Assembly (NCBI GenBank): GCA_943324025.2
Contig: CALPKA020000003.1
Span: 1-15,330, forward strand
Direction of reading: 5' to 3'
Origin: Bifidobacterium breve
GTDB lineage: Bacteria > Actinomycetota > Actinomycetes > Nanopelagicales > Nanopelagicaceae
DNA: 15,330 nucleotides
Below, one piece after another: positions 6,775-14,724 of this stretch. The notes beneath the pieces are model-generated. The model saw only the letters and a list, made by a program, of their open reading frames with translations. It ran no database searches and was not told where the DNA came from. Each line of letters starts with the position of its first letter. Position 1 is the stretch's first letter. A program made the position numbers and the translations under genes.

Positions 6775-9700
6775 ATGCCTAATTCACCCGGAAACCAAAG
6801 CAACTCGGAGAATTTTGCACATCTTCATGTGCACACCGAGTACTCAATGCTGGATGGAGCGGCAAAGATATCTGAATTGATAGCTGAAGTTGCCAGACAA
6901 GAAATGCCAGCTATCGCAATGACTGATCATGGAAATGTTTTTGGTGCATTTGAGTTCCATAAAATTGCCAAAAGTGCAGGCGTTAAACCGATTATCGGAA
7001 TAGAAGCGTATGTTGCACCAGAATCTAGATTTGATAAGCGCAGAGTTAAGTGGGCCGAGGGTGGAGAGGATGATGTTTCAGGTGGCGGTGCTTATACCCA
7101 CATGACGCTCTTGGCTGAAAATAATGTTGGATTAACCAATCTTTTTAAACTTTCTTCGTTGGCATCCCTTGAGGGTTTTTATTACAAGCCAAGAATGGAT
7201 CAAGAATTACTTGCCCAATACAGCAAGGGAATTATTGCCACCACCGGTTGTCCGGGAGGAGAGATTCAAACTAGGTTGCGAATGGGTGGATATAAAGAGG
7301 CGGTTAATGCGGCAGCAAAGATGAGAGATATTTTTGGAGCAGATAATTACTTCCTTGAAATTATGGACCATTCAATTGATATTGAAAAACGAGTTCTGAC
7401 AGATCTTCTAAAATTAGGTAAAGAGTTAAACCTACCTCTGCTTGCAACCAACGATTTACATTACACCCACCACAAAGATGCTGCCGCTCATGAAGTAATG
7501 CTTTGCATTCAGTCTGGTGCAACTCTTGCTGATCCGAAGAGGTTTAAATTTGAAAACTCTGAATTTTATTTAAAGACTGCTTCGCAAATGCGTCAATTGT
7601 TTAAGGATTTCCCGCAAGCTTGCGATAACACTTTACTTATTGCTCAACGCTGTGAAACAACTATGCGAGAGGGTGAGAATTTACTTCCACGGTTTCCCGT
7701 TCCTCAAGGAGAAACTGAAGATAGCTGGTTAATAAAGCAAGCAAATCTGGGACTAGCAGAACGTGTGAATGGAAAGATTCCTGCTGAGTATCAAGAGCGA
7801 TTGAATTTTGAATTAGATGTAATGATAAAAATGGGTTTTCCAGGATACTTTCTCGTAGTTTCAGATCTTTGCAACCATGCGCGTAAAGTTGGTATCCGCG
7901 TAGGGCCAGGTAGAGGCTCAGCTGCAGGTTCCTTAGTTTCATACTCACTTGGAATTACCGGATTAGATCCAATTAAATTTGGTTTGTTGTTTGAACGTTT
8001 CTTAAACCCAGAGCGTATTTCCATGCCCGATATTGATTTAGATTTTGATGAGCGTAGAAGATCAGAAATGATTATGTATGCCACAACTAAGTATGGCGAT
8101 GATCGAGTTGCTCAGATTATTACTTACGGCACCATTAAATCTAAACAGGCAATTAAGGATTCAACTCGAGTGCTGGGGTATCCCTATGCACTTGGTGAGA
8201 GATTAACTAAATCACTTCCACCATCGGTGATGGGTAAAGATATTTCACTTGGTGGAATTTTCAATATGGATGATGATCGCTATGGCGAGGCTGTTGAATT
8301 TAGAAATCTTTATGAATCTGATCCTGATTCAAAAAGAATTGTTGATACAGCCCTAGGAATTGAAGGTTTAAAGCGCCAGTGGGGAGTGCATGCCGCTGGA
8401 GTTATTCTTAGTAAAGAACCATTATTAGAGGTAATACCAATACATAGGCGTGAAGCTGATGGAGCAATAATCACTCAATTTGATATGGGTGCATGTGAGG
8501 CTACTGGATTATTAAAAATGGATTTTCTAGGGCTTAGAAACCTTTCAGTATTAGATGATTGTTTGATAAACATAGAGAAAAATCTTGGTAAGAAGATCGT
8601 CCTTGAAACTTTGCCACTAGAAGATGACAAAACTTTCGAATTACTTTCTAGAGGTGACACACTTGGCGTTTTTCAGTTAGATAGCGCACCGATTAGATCA
8701 CTTCTTAGATCGATGGCACCTGATAGCTTTGAGGATATTGCAGCGGTAATTGCTCTTTATCGTCCAGGCCCAATGGGTGAGGATTCCCATAACAAATATG
8801 CCGATTACAAAAATGGTAGAAAAGTTCCAGTTGCGATCCATCCAGAGCTTGATAAGCCACTTAATGAAATTCTAAAAGACACTTATGGATTGATTGTTTA
8901 TCAAGAGCAGGTATTAGCCATTGCAAGAAAGGTGGCCGGTTTCACTTTAGGTCGAGCGGATTTGTTAAGAAAAGCAATGGGCAAGAAGGACAAGAAAATT
9001 CTAGATAAAGAGAAGGTGCATTTCGAAGAGGGTATGAAATCTAATGGCTTTACTGAAGATGCAATTGAAAAGCTATGGCAAACACTTATTCCGTTCTCAG
9101 ATTATGCATTTAATAGAGCGCATAGTGCGGGATATGGATTGTTGTCATTTTGGACTGCATACTTAAAGGCTAATTATCCGGCAGAGTATATGGCAGCCCT
9201 GCTTACCAGTGTTCGTGATGATAAAGATAAAAGTGCTTTGTACTTGAATGAATGTAGAAGGATGGGAATTAAAGTATTACCTCCAGATGTCAACGAATCT
9301 GATTCTGGCTATACGCCAAGAGGCAAAGACATTCGCTTTGGATTGACAGCTATCAGAAATGTTGGCGAAAACGTTGTGGCATCAATTATTGAAAATCGAA
9401 GCGCAAAAGGAAGATATTTAAATTTTGGCGACTTTTTGGCCAAGGTTGATTCGCATGTTTGTAATAAGAAGACAATTGAATCTTTGATTAAAGCAGGCGC
9501 ATTTGATTCTTTAGGTCATACTCGTCGGGGCTTAATGATGGTATTCCTAGAAGCGCTAGATGCAGTCTCTGAGGCAAAAAGAGCAGAGTCCATCGGTCAG
9601 TTTGATTTATTTGGCTCAGCAAATGAAACATCAAGTGTGAGTGGCGTTGAACTTGAAATCCCAGATTCAGAATGGGAAAAAATGATGCTTCTAAGTTATG

Positions 9701-10302
9701 AACGGGAGATGTTGGGATTGTATGTTTCAGATCATCCACTTCTTGGCGTGGAGCACATACTTAGATCAGTCGCAGATTTTTCAATAAGTCAGATCTCCGA
9801 AGCAGGACATGATCAGATAATCAATATCGGTGGATTGATCACACAGATACAACGAAAAGTTTCAAAGCAAGGTACTCCTTGGGCAATTGTTACCGTTGAA
9901 GATTTAGAAGGGGCAGTAGATGTGCTTTTCTTCTCAAATTCGTACGCAACTCATGGAGTTAATTTGGTTGAAGATCGAATTGTTGCCATTAGAGGTCGGG
10001 TAGATAAGAGAGAAGAACAGCCACGTATTTCGGCGCTGGATTTAACCCTTCCAGATCTAAAACTGATTCCTACTGGACCACTTATTATTTCAATGGAAGC
10101 TTCACGATGTACGCCTCCAATAATCGATAAAATGAGTGAAATCCTTAAGTCTCATCCAGGGGCTCGAGAGGTTCATTTGAGATTAATTGATGGTGAAAAG
10201 AAAACAATTCTAAAACTAGATGAAGCTTTGAAAGTCACCTCTTCACCTGGATTAAGCGCAGATCTTAAAACTGTTCTGGGTCCAGATTGTTTAGTGGTTT
10301 AA
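6775..10302 (+). CDS. dnaE: DNA polymerase III alpha subunit (DnaE1) with intact PHP domain
   Basis: The replicative polymerase subunit, 1,175 residues, full length for actinobacterial DnaE1. The N-terminal PHP domain (about 13-300) keeps all nine metal ligands known from Mycobacterium DnaE1. By my alignment they are H18, H20, D27, H52, E77, H109, C159, D227 and H229. It should therefore carry intrinsic 3'-5' proofreading, unlike E. coli DnaE. The polymerase core has GPGRGSAAGSLVSYSLGI (377-394) and PDIDLDFDERRR (418-429), with catalytic Asp 421 and 423. Fingers and thumb motifs include IALYRPGPMG and FNRAHSAGYGLLSFWTAYLK. A helix-hairpin-helix/tandem region follows, then the OB fold (about 1020-1090, GGLITQIQRKVSKQGTPWA). 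ATG 6775 places the PHP domain normally. The TAA stop touches the hisA ATG with no gap. There is no intein or frameshift. Confidence 0.97.
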   Translation: MPNSPGNQSNSENFAHLHVHTEYSMLDGAAKISELIAEVARQEMPAIAMTDHGNVFGAFEFHKIAKSAGVKPIIGIEAYVAPESRFDKRRVKWAEGGEDDVSGGGAYTHMTLLAENNVGLTNLFKLSSLASLEGFYYKPRMDQELLAQYSKGIIATTGCPGGEIQTRLRMGGYKEAVNAAAKMRDIFGADNYFLEIMDHSIDIEKRVLTDLLKLGKELNLPLLATNDLHYTHHKDAAAHEVMLCIQSGATLADPKRFKFENSEFYLKTASQMRQLFKDFPQACDNTLLIAQRCETTMREGENLLPRFPVPQGETEDSWLIKQANLGLAERVNGKIPAEYQERLNFELDVMIKMGFPGYFLVVSDLCNHARKVGIRVGPGRGSAAGSLVSYSLGITGLDPIKFGLLFERFLNPERISMPDIDLDFDERRRSEMIMYATTKYGDDRVAQIITYGTIKSKQAIKDSTRVLGYPYALGERLTKSLPPSVMGKDISLGGIFNMDDDRYGEAVEFRNLYESDPDSKRIVDTALGIEGLKRQWGVHAAGVILSKEPLLEVIPIHRREADGAIITQFDMGACEATGLLKMDFLGLRNLSVLDDCLINIEKNLGKKIVLETLPLEDDKTFELLSRGDTLGVFQLDSAPIRSLLRSMAPDSFEDIAAVIALYRPGPMGEDSHNKYADYKNGRKVPVAIHPELDKPLNEILKDTYGLIVYQEQVLAIARKVAGFTLGRADLLRKAMGKKDKKILDKEKVHFEEGMKSNGFTEDAIEKLWQTLIPFSDYAFNRAHSAGYGLLSFWTAYLKANYPAEYMAALLTSVRDDKDKSALYLNECRRMGIKVLPPDVNESDSGYTPRGKDIRFGLTAIRNVGENVVASIIENRSAKGRYLNFGDFLAKVDSHVCNKKTIESLIKAGAFDSLGHTRRGLMMVFLEALDAVSEAKRAESIGQFDLFGSANETSSVSGVELEIPDSEWEKMMLLSYEREMLGLYVSDHPLLGVEHILRSVADFSISQISEAGHDQIINIGGLITQIQRKVSKQGTPWAIVTVEDLEGAVDVLFFSNSYATHGVNLVEDRIVAIRGRVDKREEQPRISALDLTLPDLKLIPTGPLIISMEASRCTPPIIDKMSEILKSHPGAREVHLRLIDGEKKTILKLDEALKVTSSPGLSADLKTVLGPDCLVV

Positions 10303-11025
10303 ATGACTACTGGTCCAATGCATTTGTTGCCTGCTGTAGATATTAAAGCCGGTGCAGTATTTCAAAATATTGACTCAGGTGGAAAAGTCGCTGAATTCTT
10401 TGGCTCACCTGCTGAGGTGATAACTAGCTTTGTAAATTTTGGAAGTAAGTGGATACATCTTGTTGATTTGGATACGGCTTATGGAACAGGAGAAAATTCG
10501 CAACTCATCAACAATTTAGTTGACTCCTATCAAGTAAATTTTCAAGTTTCTGGTGGTATATCCAACTCTTTTACTTTAGAAAGAGCACTTAAAAGTAAGG
10601 CGAAATGGATTAATTTATCCACTGCCTGCTTAATGGATATTGAATGGACATTAGATCAAATCAAAGCACACTCAGGCCGTATTGGAATTTCACTTGATGT
10701 GTTAAATGGCGTATTGACTGCAAGGGGCAGCAACACGGTGGTGGGTGATTTGCAAACTTATGTAGAAAAACTAAGTAAAGCCGGATGTACAAGATTTGTG
10801 GTAACAGATAACAGCACAGATGGAAAAATGAGTGGACCAAATTTTGATTTACTGACGCAGGTTTCAAAGCTTACAAAGGCTGAGATTATTTCAAGTGGTG
10901 GGGTGTCAGATTTATCTGACCTAGTAAAACTTCGCGAGTTTGGGATTGCTGGAGTAATAGTTGGTAAAGCCTTCTATACGGGTCAAATTAACTTCAAAGC
11001 CGCCTTGGACACTTGCTATAAGTAA
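10303..11025 (+). CDS. hisA: HisA/PriA-type phosphoribosyl isomerase, diverged
   Basis: A TIM barrel of 240 residues. HisA isomerises ProFAR in histidine synthesis; the actinobacterial PriA form also does the TrpF step on phosphoribosyl-anthranilate. PriA-like blocks are LLPAVDIKAG (Asp 13), KWIHLVDLDTAYG, QVSGGIS, GISLDVLNG, the FVVTDNSTDG block with Asp 173, SSGGVSDLSDL and GVIVGKAFY. Both catalytic Asp are kept. Three residues common to HisA and PriA are replaced. The Arg of the VRLxQG loop is Phe20 or Gln21, the Arg after SGGI is Ser87, and the Trp after the RG of loop 5 is Ser143; the Arg of that loop is retained (R141). The gene lies between dnaE and trpE with no other his gene nearby and no trpF in the window, so a mainly TrpF role is plausible. 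It starts directly after the dnaE TAA. Confidence 0.85.
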   Translation: MTTGPMHLLPAVDIKAGAVFQNIDSGGKVAEFFGSPAEVITSFVNFGSKWIHLVDLDTAYGTGENSQLINNLVDSYQVNFQVSGGISNSFTLERALKSKAKWINLSTACLMDIEWTLDQIKAHSGRIGISLDVLNGVLTARGSNTVVGDLQTYVEKLSKAGCTRFVVTDNSTDGKMSGPNFDLLTQVSKLTKAEIISSGGVSDLSDLVKLREFGIAGVIVGKAFYTGQINFKAALDTCYK

Positions 11026-11053
11026 TTCGGCTCCAACTGCATCAGAATTACGG

Positions 11054-11065
11054 CACAATAGGCGC
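11054..11065 (+). promoter_or_regulatory. Putative -10 element for leaderless trpE
   Basis: CACAAT (11054-11059) matches TATAAT at four positions and is followed by 6 nt and GTG 11066. The geometry matches the sepF, ileS and trpB sites. The 40-nt gap after hisA has no Shine-Dalgarno, no leader peptide with Trp codons and no terminator hairpin, so attenuation is not suggested. Confidence 0.3.
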
Positions 11066-12565
11066 GTGGATACAGCGCAACTAACAATAGAAAAATTTCG
11101 AGATTATGCTCGAGATTTCAATGTTATTCCGGTTGCTCGAGTTATTGAAGATAAAAATCAAACACCCCTTTCTATTTATGCCACATTAGCTGGTCATCGA
11201 ACAGGAACATTTCTACTGGAATCAGCAGAATCTGGAATTTGGGCGCGATATTCTTTTATTGGAGTCAATAGTCAGGCGACATTAACTGAATCTAACGGCG
11301 TTGCAATTTGGAGTGGTGTTATGCCAGCTGGTGCTCCTGTTGGCATTGACCCTTTGATGGCTCTGCGAATTTCCACCGAACATTTGAAATCACCAAAAAT
11401 TCCCGGGTTACCACCATTAACAGGTGGCTTAGTTGGTTATCTAGGATATGAAATAGTTCGAAGACTTGAAAAAATAGGTAACACTTCCCAAAAAGATATT
11501 GATATTCCAGAAATTGCAATGATGCTTACTTCAGACTTAGCAGTTTATGACCATCTGGAGGGGAAGATAACTTTGATTGCTAATGCAATTAATTGGGATG
11601 GAAGCTCTGAGAGAGTTGATTTGGCATATGAAACCGCGATTGCTCGCTTGGACAAAATGGAGAGCGATTTAGAGAATTCTTCAGGTCAAGTATTTAGCAG
11701 CATTCCAGATAATATAAAGCCAGAATTTACTAGAAATACTAATGATGAAACATATCTAGCAAAAGTTGAATTAATCAAAGAAGAAATCAAATCGGGAGAG
11801 GCGTTTCAAGTTGTGCTGTCTCAGAGATTTTCTATGCCAGCTAAATCAGAACCATTTGATCTTTATCGAGTTTTAAGGGAGCAAAACCCAAGTCCTTACA
11901 TGTATTTATTTAGATTCAACGATGGGTTATCAATAGTTGGTTCAAGTCCGGAAGCTTTAGTGAAGGTGACGGGGGATGAGGTAGTTATTCACCCAATTGC
12001 CGGAACTAGGCCTAGAGGCAAAGATGATAAAAAAGATTTGAGTATTGAAAAAGAATTACTGAATGATCCTAAAGAACGAGCAGAGCATTTGATGTTGGTT
12101 GATCTTGGGCGAAATGACTTGGGAAGAGTGTGCAGTCCAGGATCAGTTGAAGTAACTCAATTTATGCAAATTGAAAAATACTCCCATGTGATGCACATTG
12201 TCTCCACTGTTGTGGGTAAGTTGTTAAAACATATATCGCCAATTGATGCATTATTTGCAGTATTCCCTGCAGGTACGTTATCTGGAGCACCAAAACCAAG
12301 AGCAATGCAAATTATTGAAGAGCATGAACCTACGCAAAGAGGAATATATGGCGGCACAATTGGTTATCTTGATTTCACTGGCAATATAGATACATGTATA
12401 GCAATTAGAACTGCGGTAATTAAAGACAATATCGCTTATGTTCAAGCAGGGGCTGGAATTGTTGCAGACTCAGATCCTGCCTCCGAAAATCAAGAGTGCA
12501 TCAATAAAGCAGCAGCAGTATTAGGTGCAATTGCAACTGCTAACTCAATGGTGGTTTCAAAGTGA
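11066..12565 (+). CDS. trpE: Anthranilate synthase component I (TrpE)
   Basis: TrpE converts chorismate to anthranilate, with ammonia supplied by the TrpG amidotransferase, which is not in the window. The 499-residue protein has the N-terminal regulatory domain with the tryptophan-binding LLES motif at 50-53, so feedback inhibition by Trp is expected. The chorismate-binding domain has [26 protein letters not shown] (311-318), the [20 protein letters not shown] stretch, [35 protein letters not shown] and [19 protein letters not shown] 11066 is chosen because TrpE homologues begin just before the [15 protein letters not shown] block. The longer open frame back to 10961 would overlap hisA by 65 nt with unrelated sequence. 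The TGA stop overlaps the next small gene as GTGA. Confidence 0.96.
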   Translation: MDTAQLTIEKFRDYARDFNVIPVARVIEDKNQTPLSIYATLAGHRTGTFLLESAESGIWARYSFIGVNSQATLTESNGVAIWSGVMPAGAPVGIDPLMALRISTEHLKSPKIPGLPPLTGGLVGYLGYEIVRRLEKIGNTSQKDIDIPEIAMMLTSDLAVYDHLEGKITLIANAINWDGSSERVDLAYETAIARLDKMESDLENSSGQVFSSIPDNIKPEFTRNTNDETYLAKVELIKEEIKSGEAFQVVLSQRFSMPAKSEPFDLYRVLREQNPSPYMYLFRFNDGLSIVGSSPEALVKVTGDEVVIHPIAGTRPRGKDDKKDLSIEKELLNDPKERAEHLMLVDLGRNDLGRVCSPGSVEVTQFMQIEKYSHVMHIVSTVVGKLLKHISPIDALFAVFPAGTLSGAPKPRAMQIIEEHEPTQRGIYGGTIGYLDFTGNIDTCIAIRTAVIKDNIAYVQAGAGIVADSDPASENQECINKAAAVLGAIATANSMVVSK

Positions 12566-12717
12566 GGGGATCAATACTTGGCAGTCTGCTTGTGGTCGGA
12601 TTAGCTACTTACTTAATTATTCGGCTAAGCCGGAAAGAATCCTTAAAGCGGTATGAAAGAAAACCAAAAAATAATTGGAATGCATTATCTGATGGGGTGG
12701 ATCCGACAGATGAGTGA
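12562..12717 (+). CDS. 51-residue single-span membrane protein, truncated Trp_oprn_chp/TrpP-like
   Basis: A short open frame between trpE and trpC. GTG 12562 overlaps the trpE TGA by 4 nt and its TGA overlaps the trpC start by 8 nt, the packing of a translated gene. The product has one membrane span (about 4-22, SILGSLLVVGLATYLIIRLS), a basic stretch (RKESLKRYERKPK), and an acidic tail with WNALSDGVDPTDE. Actinobacterial trp clusters carry a several-span protein of about 200 residues here (Trp biosynthesis-associated membrane protein, TIGR02234/PF09534). As I recall, its last helix is followed by a tail ending in a W-x-A-L-x-x-G-x-D-P-T motif. This gene looks like only that last helix and tail, kept as a mini-protein. 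Function is unknown even for the full family. A GGTGG sequence 8 nt upstream may serve as ribosome site. Confidence 0.72.
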   Translation: MRGSILGSLLVVGLATYLIIRLSRKESLKRYERKPKNNWNALSDGVDPTDE

Positions 12718-13489
12718 GTCAAATGTATTAACCTCGATTGTTGAGGGCGTATTAGAGGATTTAGAAAAACGACGTATTCCAATTTCTAAATTAAACGAAC
12801 AATTAAAAAGTGCACCTGATTTGAGAGGAGCATACAAATCCCTAAGTAAGCCTGGAATGCGATTGATTGCCGAGATAAAAAGATCATCGCCAAGTAAAGG
12901 CGCTTTGGCAGAAATTGATGATGCCAAATCTTTGGCAGGTAAGTACCAGGATGGTGGCGCTGATGTGATCAGCGTTTTAACAGAAGAGCGTCGATTTAAA
13001 GGAAGTATTTCTGATTTGATCGATGTTCGAAATTCGATTGAGCTACCAGTACTTCGAAAAGATTTTATCGTCACTGAATATCAAGTTTTAGAATCCAGAG
13101 TTTTAGGAGCGGATCTAATTTTGCTCATTGTTGCGGCCTTGACTGATTCACAATTAAAGGATTTTTATCAACTATCAACTGAACTTGGCATGGATGTATT
13201 AGTAGAGGTACATGATTTAGATGAAGCTGAAAAAGCTTTGAATATTGGATCTAAAATCATAGGCGTAAATTCAAGAAATCTTAAAACCTTAGAAGTCAGT
13301 GAGAAGACATTTGAATTGATCCTGCCGCAGCTGCCAGAGAGCGTCTTGAAAGTTGCAGAGTCAGGAATCAGTACTAGTGAACAAGTTGCAAAGGTTCAAA
13401 CTTTGGGGGCAAAAGCGGTCCTAATAGGCGAGAGTTTGGTTAAATCAGGTAATCCAGTTCATACGATTAATCAACTTCTAAATCGATAG
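12710..13489 (+). CDS. trpC: Indole-3-glycerol phosphate synthase (TrpC)
   Basis: TrpC closes the ring of CdRP to give indole-3-glycerol phosphate. The protein is a 259-residue TIM barrel. Motifs are LIAEIKRSSPSKG (52-64), with the catalytic Lys and the substrate phosphate region, then DVISVLTEERRFKGS and LRKDFIVTEYQ (115-125), with the general-acid Lys 117. Next come GADLILLIVAAL, LVEVHD, IIGVNSRNLKTL, VAESGIS and AVLIGESLVKS. The start is ATG 12710 (MSESNVLTSIVEGVLEDL), which matches the family N-terminus and has GGGGTGG 9 nt upstream. An in-frame ATG at 12653 would add 19 residues lying inside the mini-protein gene and has no family support. No trpF domain is fused to it, so PRA isomerase activity must come from elsewhere. 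Confidence 0.95.
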   Translation: MSESNVLTSIVEGVLEDLEKRRIPISKLNEQLKSAPDLRGAYKSLSKPGMRLIAEIKRSSPSKGALAEIDDAKSLAGKYQDGGADVISVLTEERRFKGSISDLIDVRNSIELPVLRKDFIVTEYQVLESRVLGADLILLIVAALTDSQLKDFYQLSTELGMDVLVEVHDLDEAEKALNIGSKIIGVNSRNLKTLEVSEKTFELILPQLPESVLKVAESGISTSEQVAKVQTLGAKAVLIGESLVKSGNPVHTINQLLNR

Positions 13490-13507
13490 AGATCCAATAA
13501 ACTATCG
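13484..13507 (+). repeat. Inverted repeat between trpC and trpB
   Basis: CGATAG (13484-13489) and CTATCG (13502-13507) form a perfect 6-bp inverted repeat with a 12-nt loop. It covers the trpC TAG and ends 2 nt before the trpB ATG. It could be a small operator or a weak mRNA hairpin, or chance. There is no T-tract. Confidence 0.3.
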
Positions 13508-13509
13508 TT
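13498..13509 (+). promoter_or_regulatory. Putative -10 element for leaderless trpB
   Basis: TAAACT (13498-13503) fits TANNNT and sits 6 nt before ATG 13510, the same geometry as upstream of sepF and trpE. No Shine-Dalgarno is present. This would allow an internal trpBA promoter in addition to read-through from trpC. Confidence 0.33.
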
Positions 13510-14724
13510 ATGAGCAATGGTAGCTATAAAGAAATTCTGAACGAATCTGCGGTCGGACATTTTGGTCCTTACGGTGGTCGTTTCGTACCGGAAGCTTTGA
13601 TATCTGCTTTGGATGAACTTGCTGCCGCACACACTGCTGCGCAGTCTGATCCAAGTTTTCAATCTGAATTAGCCGAGCTACATAAGAGTTACACAGGTCG
13701 TCCAAGTATTTTGACTGATGCGAAGAGATTTTCTGAACATGCCGGTGCTGCAAGAATTCTTTTAAAGCGTGAAGATTTAAACCACACTGGCAGTCATAAA
13801 ATAAATAACGTTTTAGGTCAGGCACTTCTGACAAAAAAGATGGGCAAGAAAAGAATTATTGCCGAAACTGGTGCGGGTCAACACGGCGTAGCCTCAGCAA
13901 CTGCAGCTGCACTTTTTGGTCTTGAATGTGTGGTTTACATGGGAGAGGCAGACACTCAGCGGCAGGCATTAAATGTTGCCCGAATGAAATTGCTTGGAGC
14001 CACAGTTGTTCCTGTAACCCAAGGTTCTAAAACACTAAAAGATGCAATTAATGAAGCGATGCGAGATTGGGTAACAAATGTAGAGACTACGCATTACTTA
14101 CTTGGAACTGTTGCCGGACCACATCCATTCCCAACCATGGTGCGAGATTTTCAGCGAATAATTGGCGTTGAAGCAAGGGAGCAAGTTTTATCGTTAACTG
14201 GGAAACTTCCTGATGCGGTGTTGGCTTGTGTTGGTGGTGGCTCAAACGCCATTGGAATTTTCCATCCATTTATTGATGATAAAACTGTTCGGTTAATTGG
14301 ATTAGAAGCAGGTGGAAAAGGAATAGAAACTGGATTGCATGCTTCAACTATTTCAGGTGGTAATCCAGGGGTATTGCATGGAACTCGCTCATATGTTTTG
14401 CAAGATCAAGATGGCCAAACTGTTGAGTCTCACTCTATTTCTGCAGGTCTAGATTATCCTGGAGTTGGACCAGAACATGCTTATCTAAATGACATTGGCA
14501 GAGCTGAGTACCGATCGATTACCGATGATCAGGCTATGTATGCGTTCTCGTTGATGTGTAAATCGGAAGGAATTATTCCAGCGATCGAAACAGCGCATGC
14601 TTTAGCAGGTGCATTAGAGCTAGGTCATGAACTTGGTAAAGATGCAACAATTCTTATTAACCTCTCAGGTCGAGGCGATAAAGATGTTCAAACTGCAGCT
14701 GAGTACTTCGGATTACCGCTCTAA
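13510..14724 (+). CDS. trpB: Tryptophan synthase beta chain (TrpB)
   Basis: A PLP enzyme joining indole and serine to make tryptophan, working as the alpha2-beta2 complex with TrpA. 404 residues, normal for TrpB1. Motifs are [14 protein letters not shown] (17-30), [10 protein letters not shown] with the PLP lysine K97, and [13 protein letters not shown] with catalytic Glu119. Further blocks are the COMM-domain and interface region around [12 protein letters not shown], the PLP-phosphate loop GGGSN (242-246), GSRSYVLQD-like [40 protein letters not shown] and [11 protein letters not shown] near the end. All key residues are present. ATG 13510 is 20 nt after trpC. The TAA stop shares its last A with the trpA ATG (TAATG), so the two partners are probably made by coupled translation. 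Confidence 0.97.
   Translation: MSNGSYKEILNESAVGHFGPYGGRFVPEALISALDELAAAHTAAQSDPSFQSELAELHKSYTGRPSILTDAKRFSEHAGAARILLKREDLNHTGSHKINNVLGQALLTKKMGKKRIIAETGAGQHGVASATAAALFGLECVVYMGEADTQRQALNVARMKLLGATVVPVTQGSKTLKDAINEAMRDWVTNVETTHYLLGTVAGPHPFPTMVRDFQRIIGVEAREQVLSLTGKLPDAVLACVGGGSNAIGIFHPFIDDKTVRLIGLEAGGKGIETGLHASTISGGNPGVLHGTRSYVLQDQDGQTVESHSISAGLDYPGVGPEHAYLNDIGRAEYRSITDDQAMYAFSLMCKSEGIIPAIETAHALAGALELGHELGKDATILINLSGRGDKDVQTAAEYFGLPL

Noticed and set aside
10961..11065. Longer TrpE N-terminus starting at 10961
   Set aside because: The extra 35 residues are hisA read in another frame plus the intergenic gap; they do not match TrpE, which aligns from GTG 11066.
11026..11065. Trp attenuator or leader peptide before trpE
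   Set aside because: The gap is only 40 nt, with no start codon followed by tandem Trp codons and no terminator hairpin.
12653..12709. Longer TrpC N-terminus starting at ATG 12653
   Set aside because: The extra 19 residues lie inside the membrane mini-protein gene in another frame, and the family N-terminus matches the ATG at 12710.
12685..13074. 129-codon minus-strand open frame opposite trpC
   Set aside because: It lies wholly inside trpC, whose frame has every family motif; the antisense product has no recognisable domain.
13508..13834. 108-codon minus-strand open frame opposite the start of trpB
   Set aside because: Shadow of the strongly conserved TrpB N-terminus; no domain and no ribosome site supports it.
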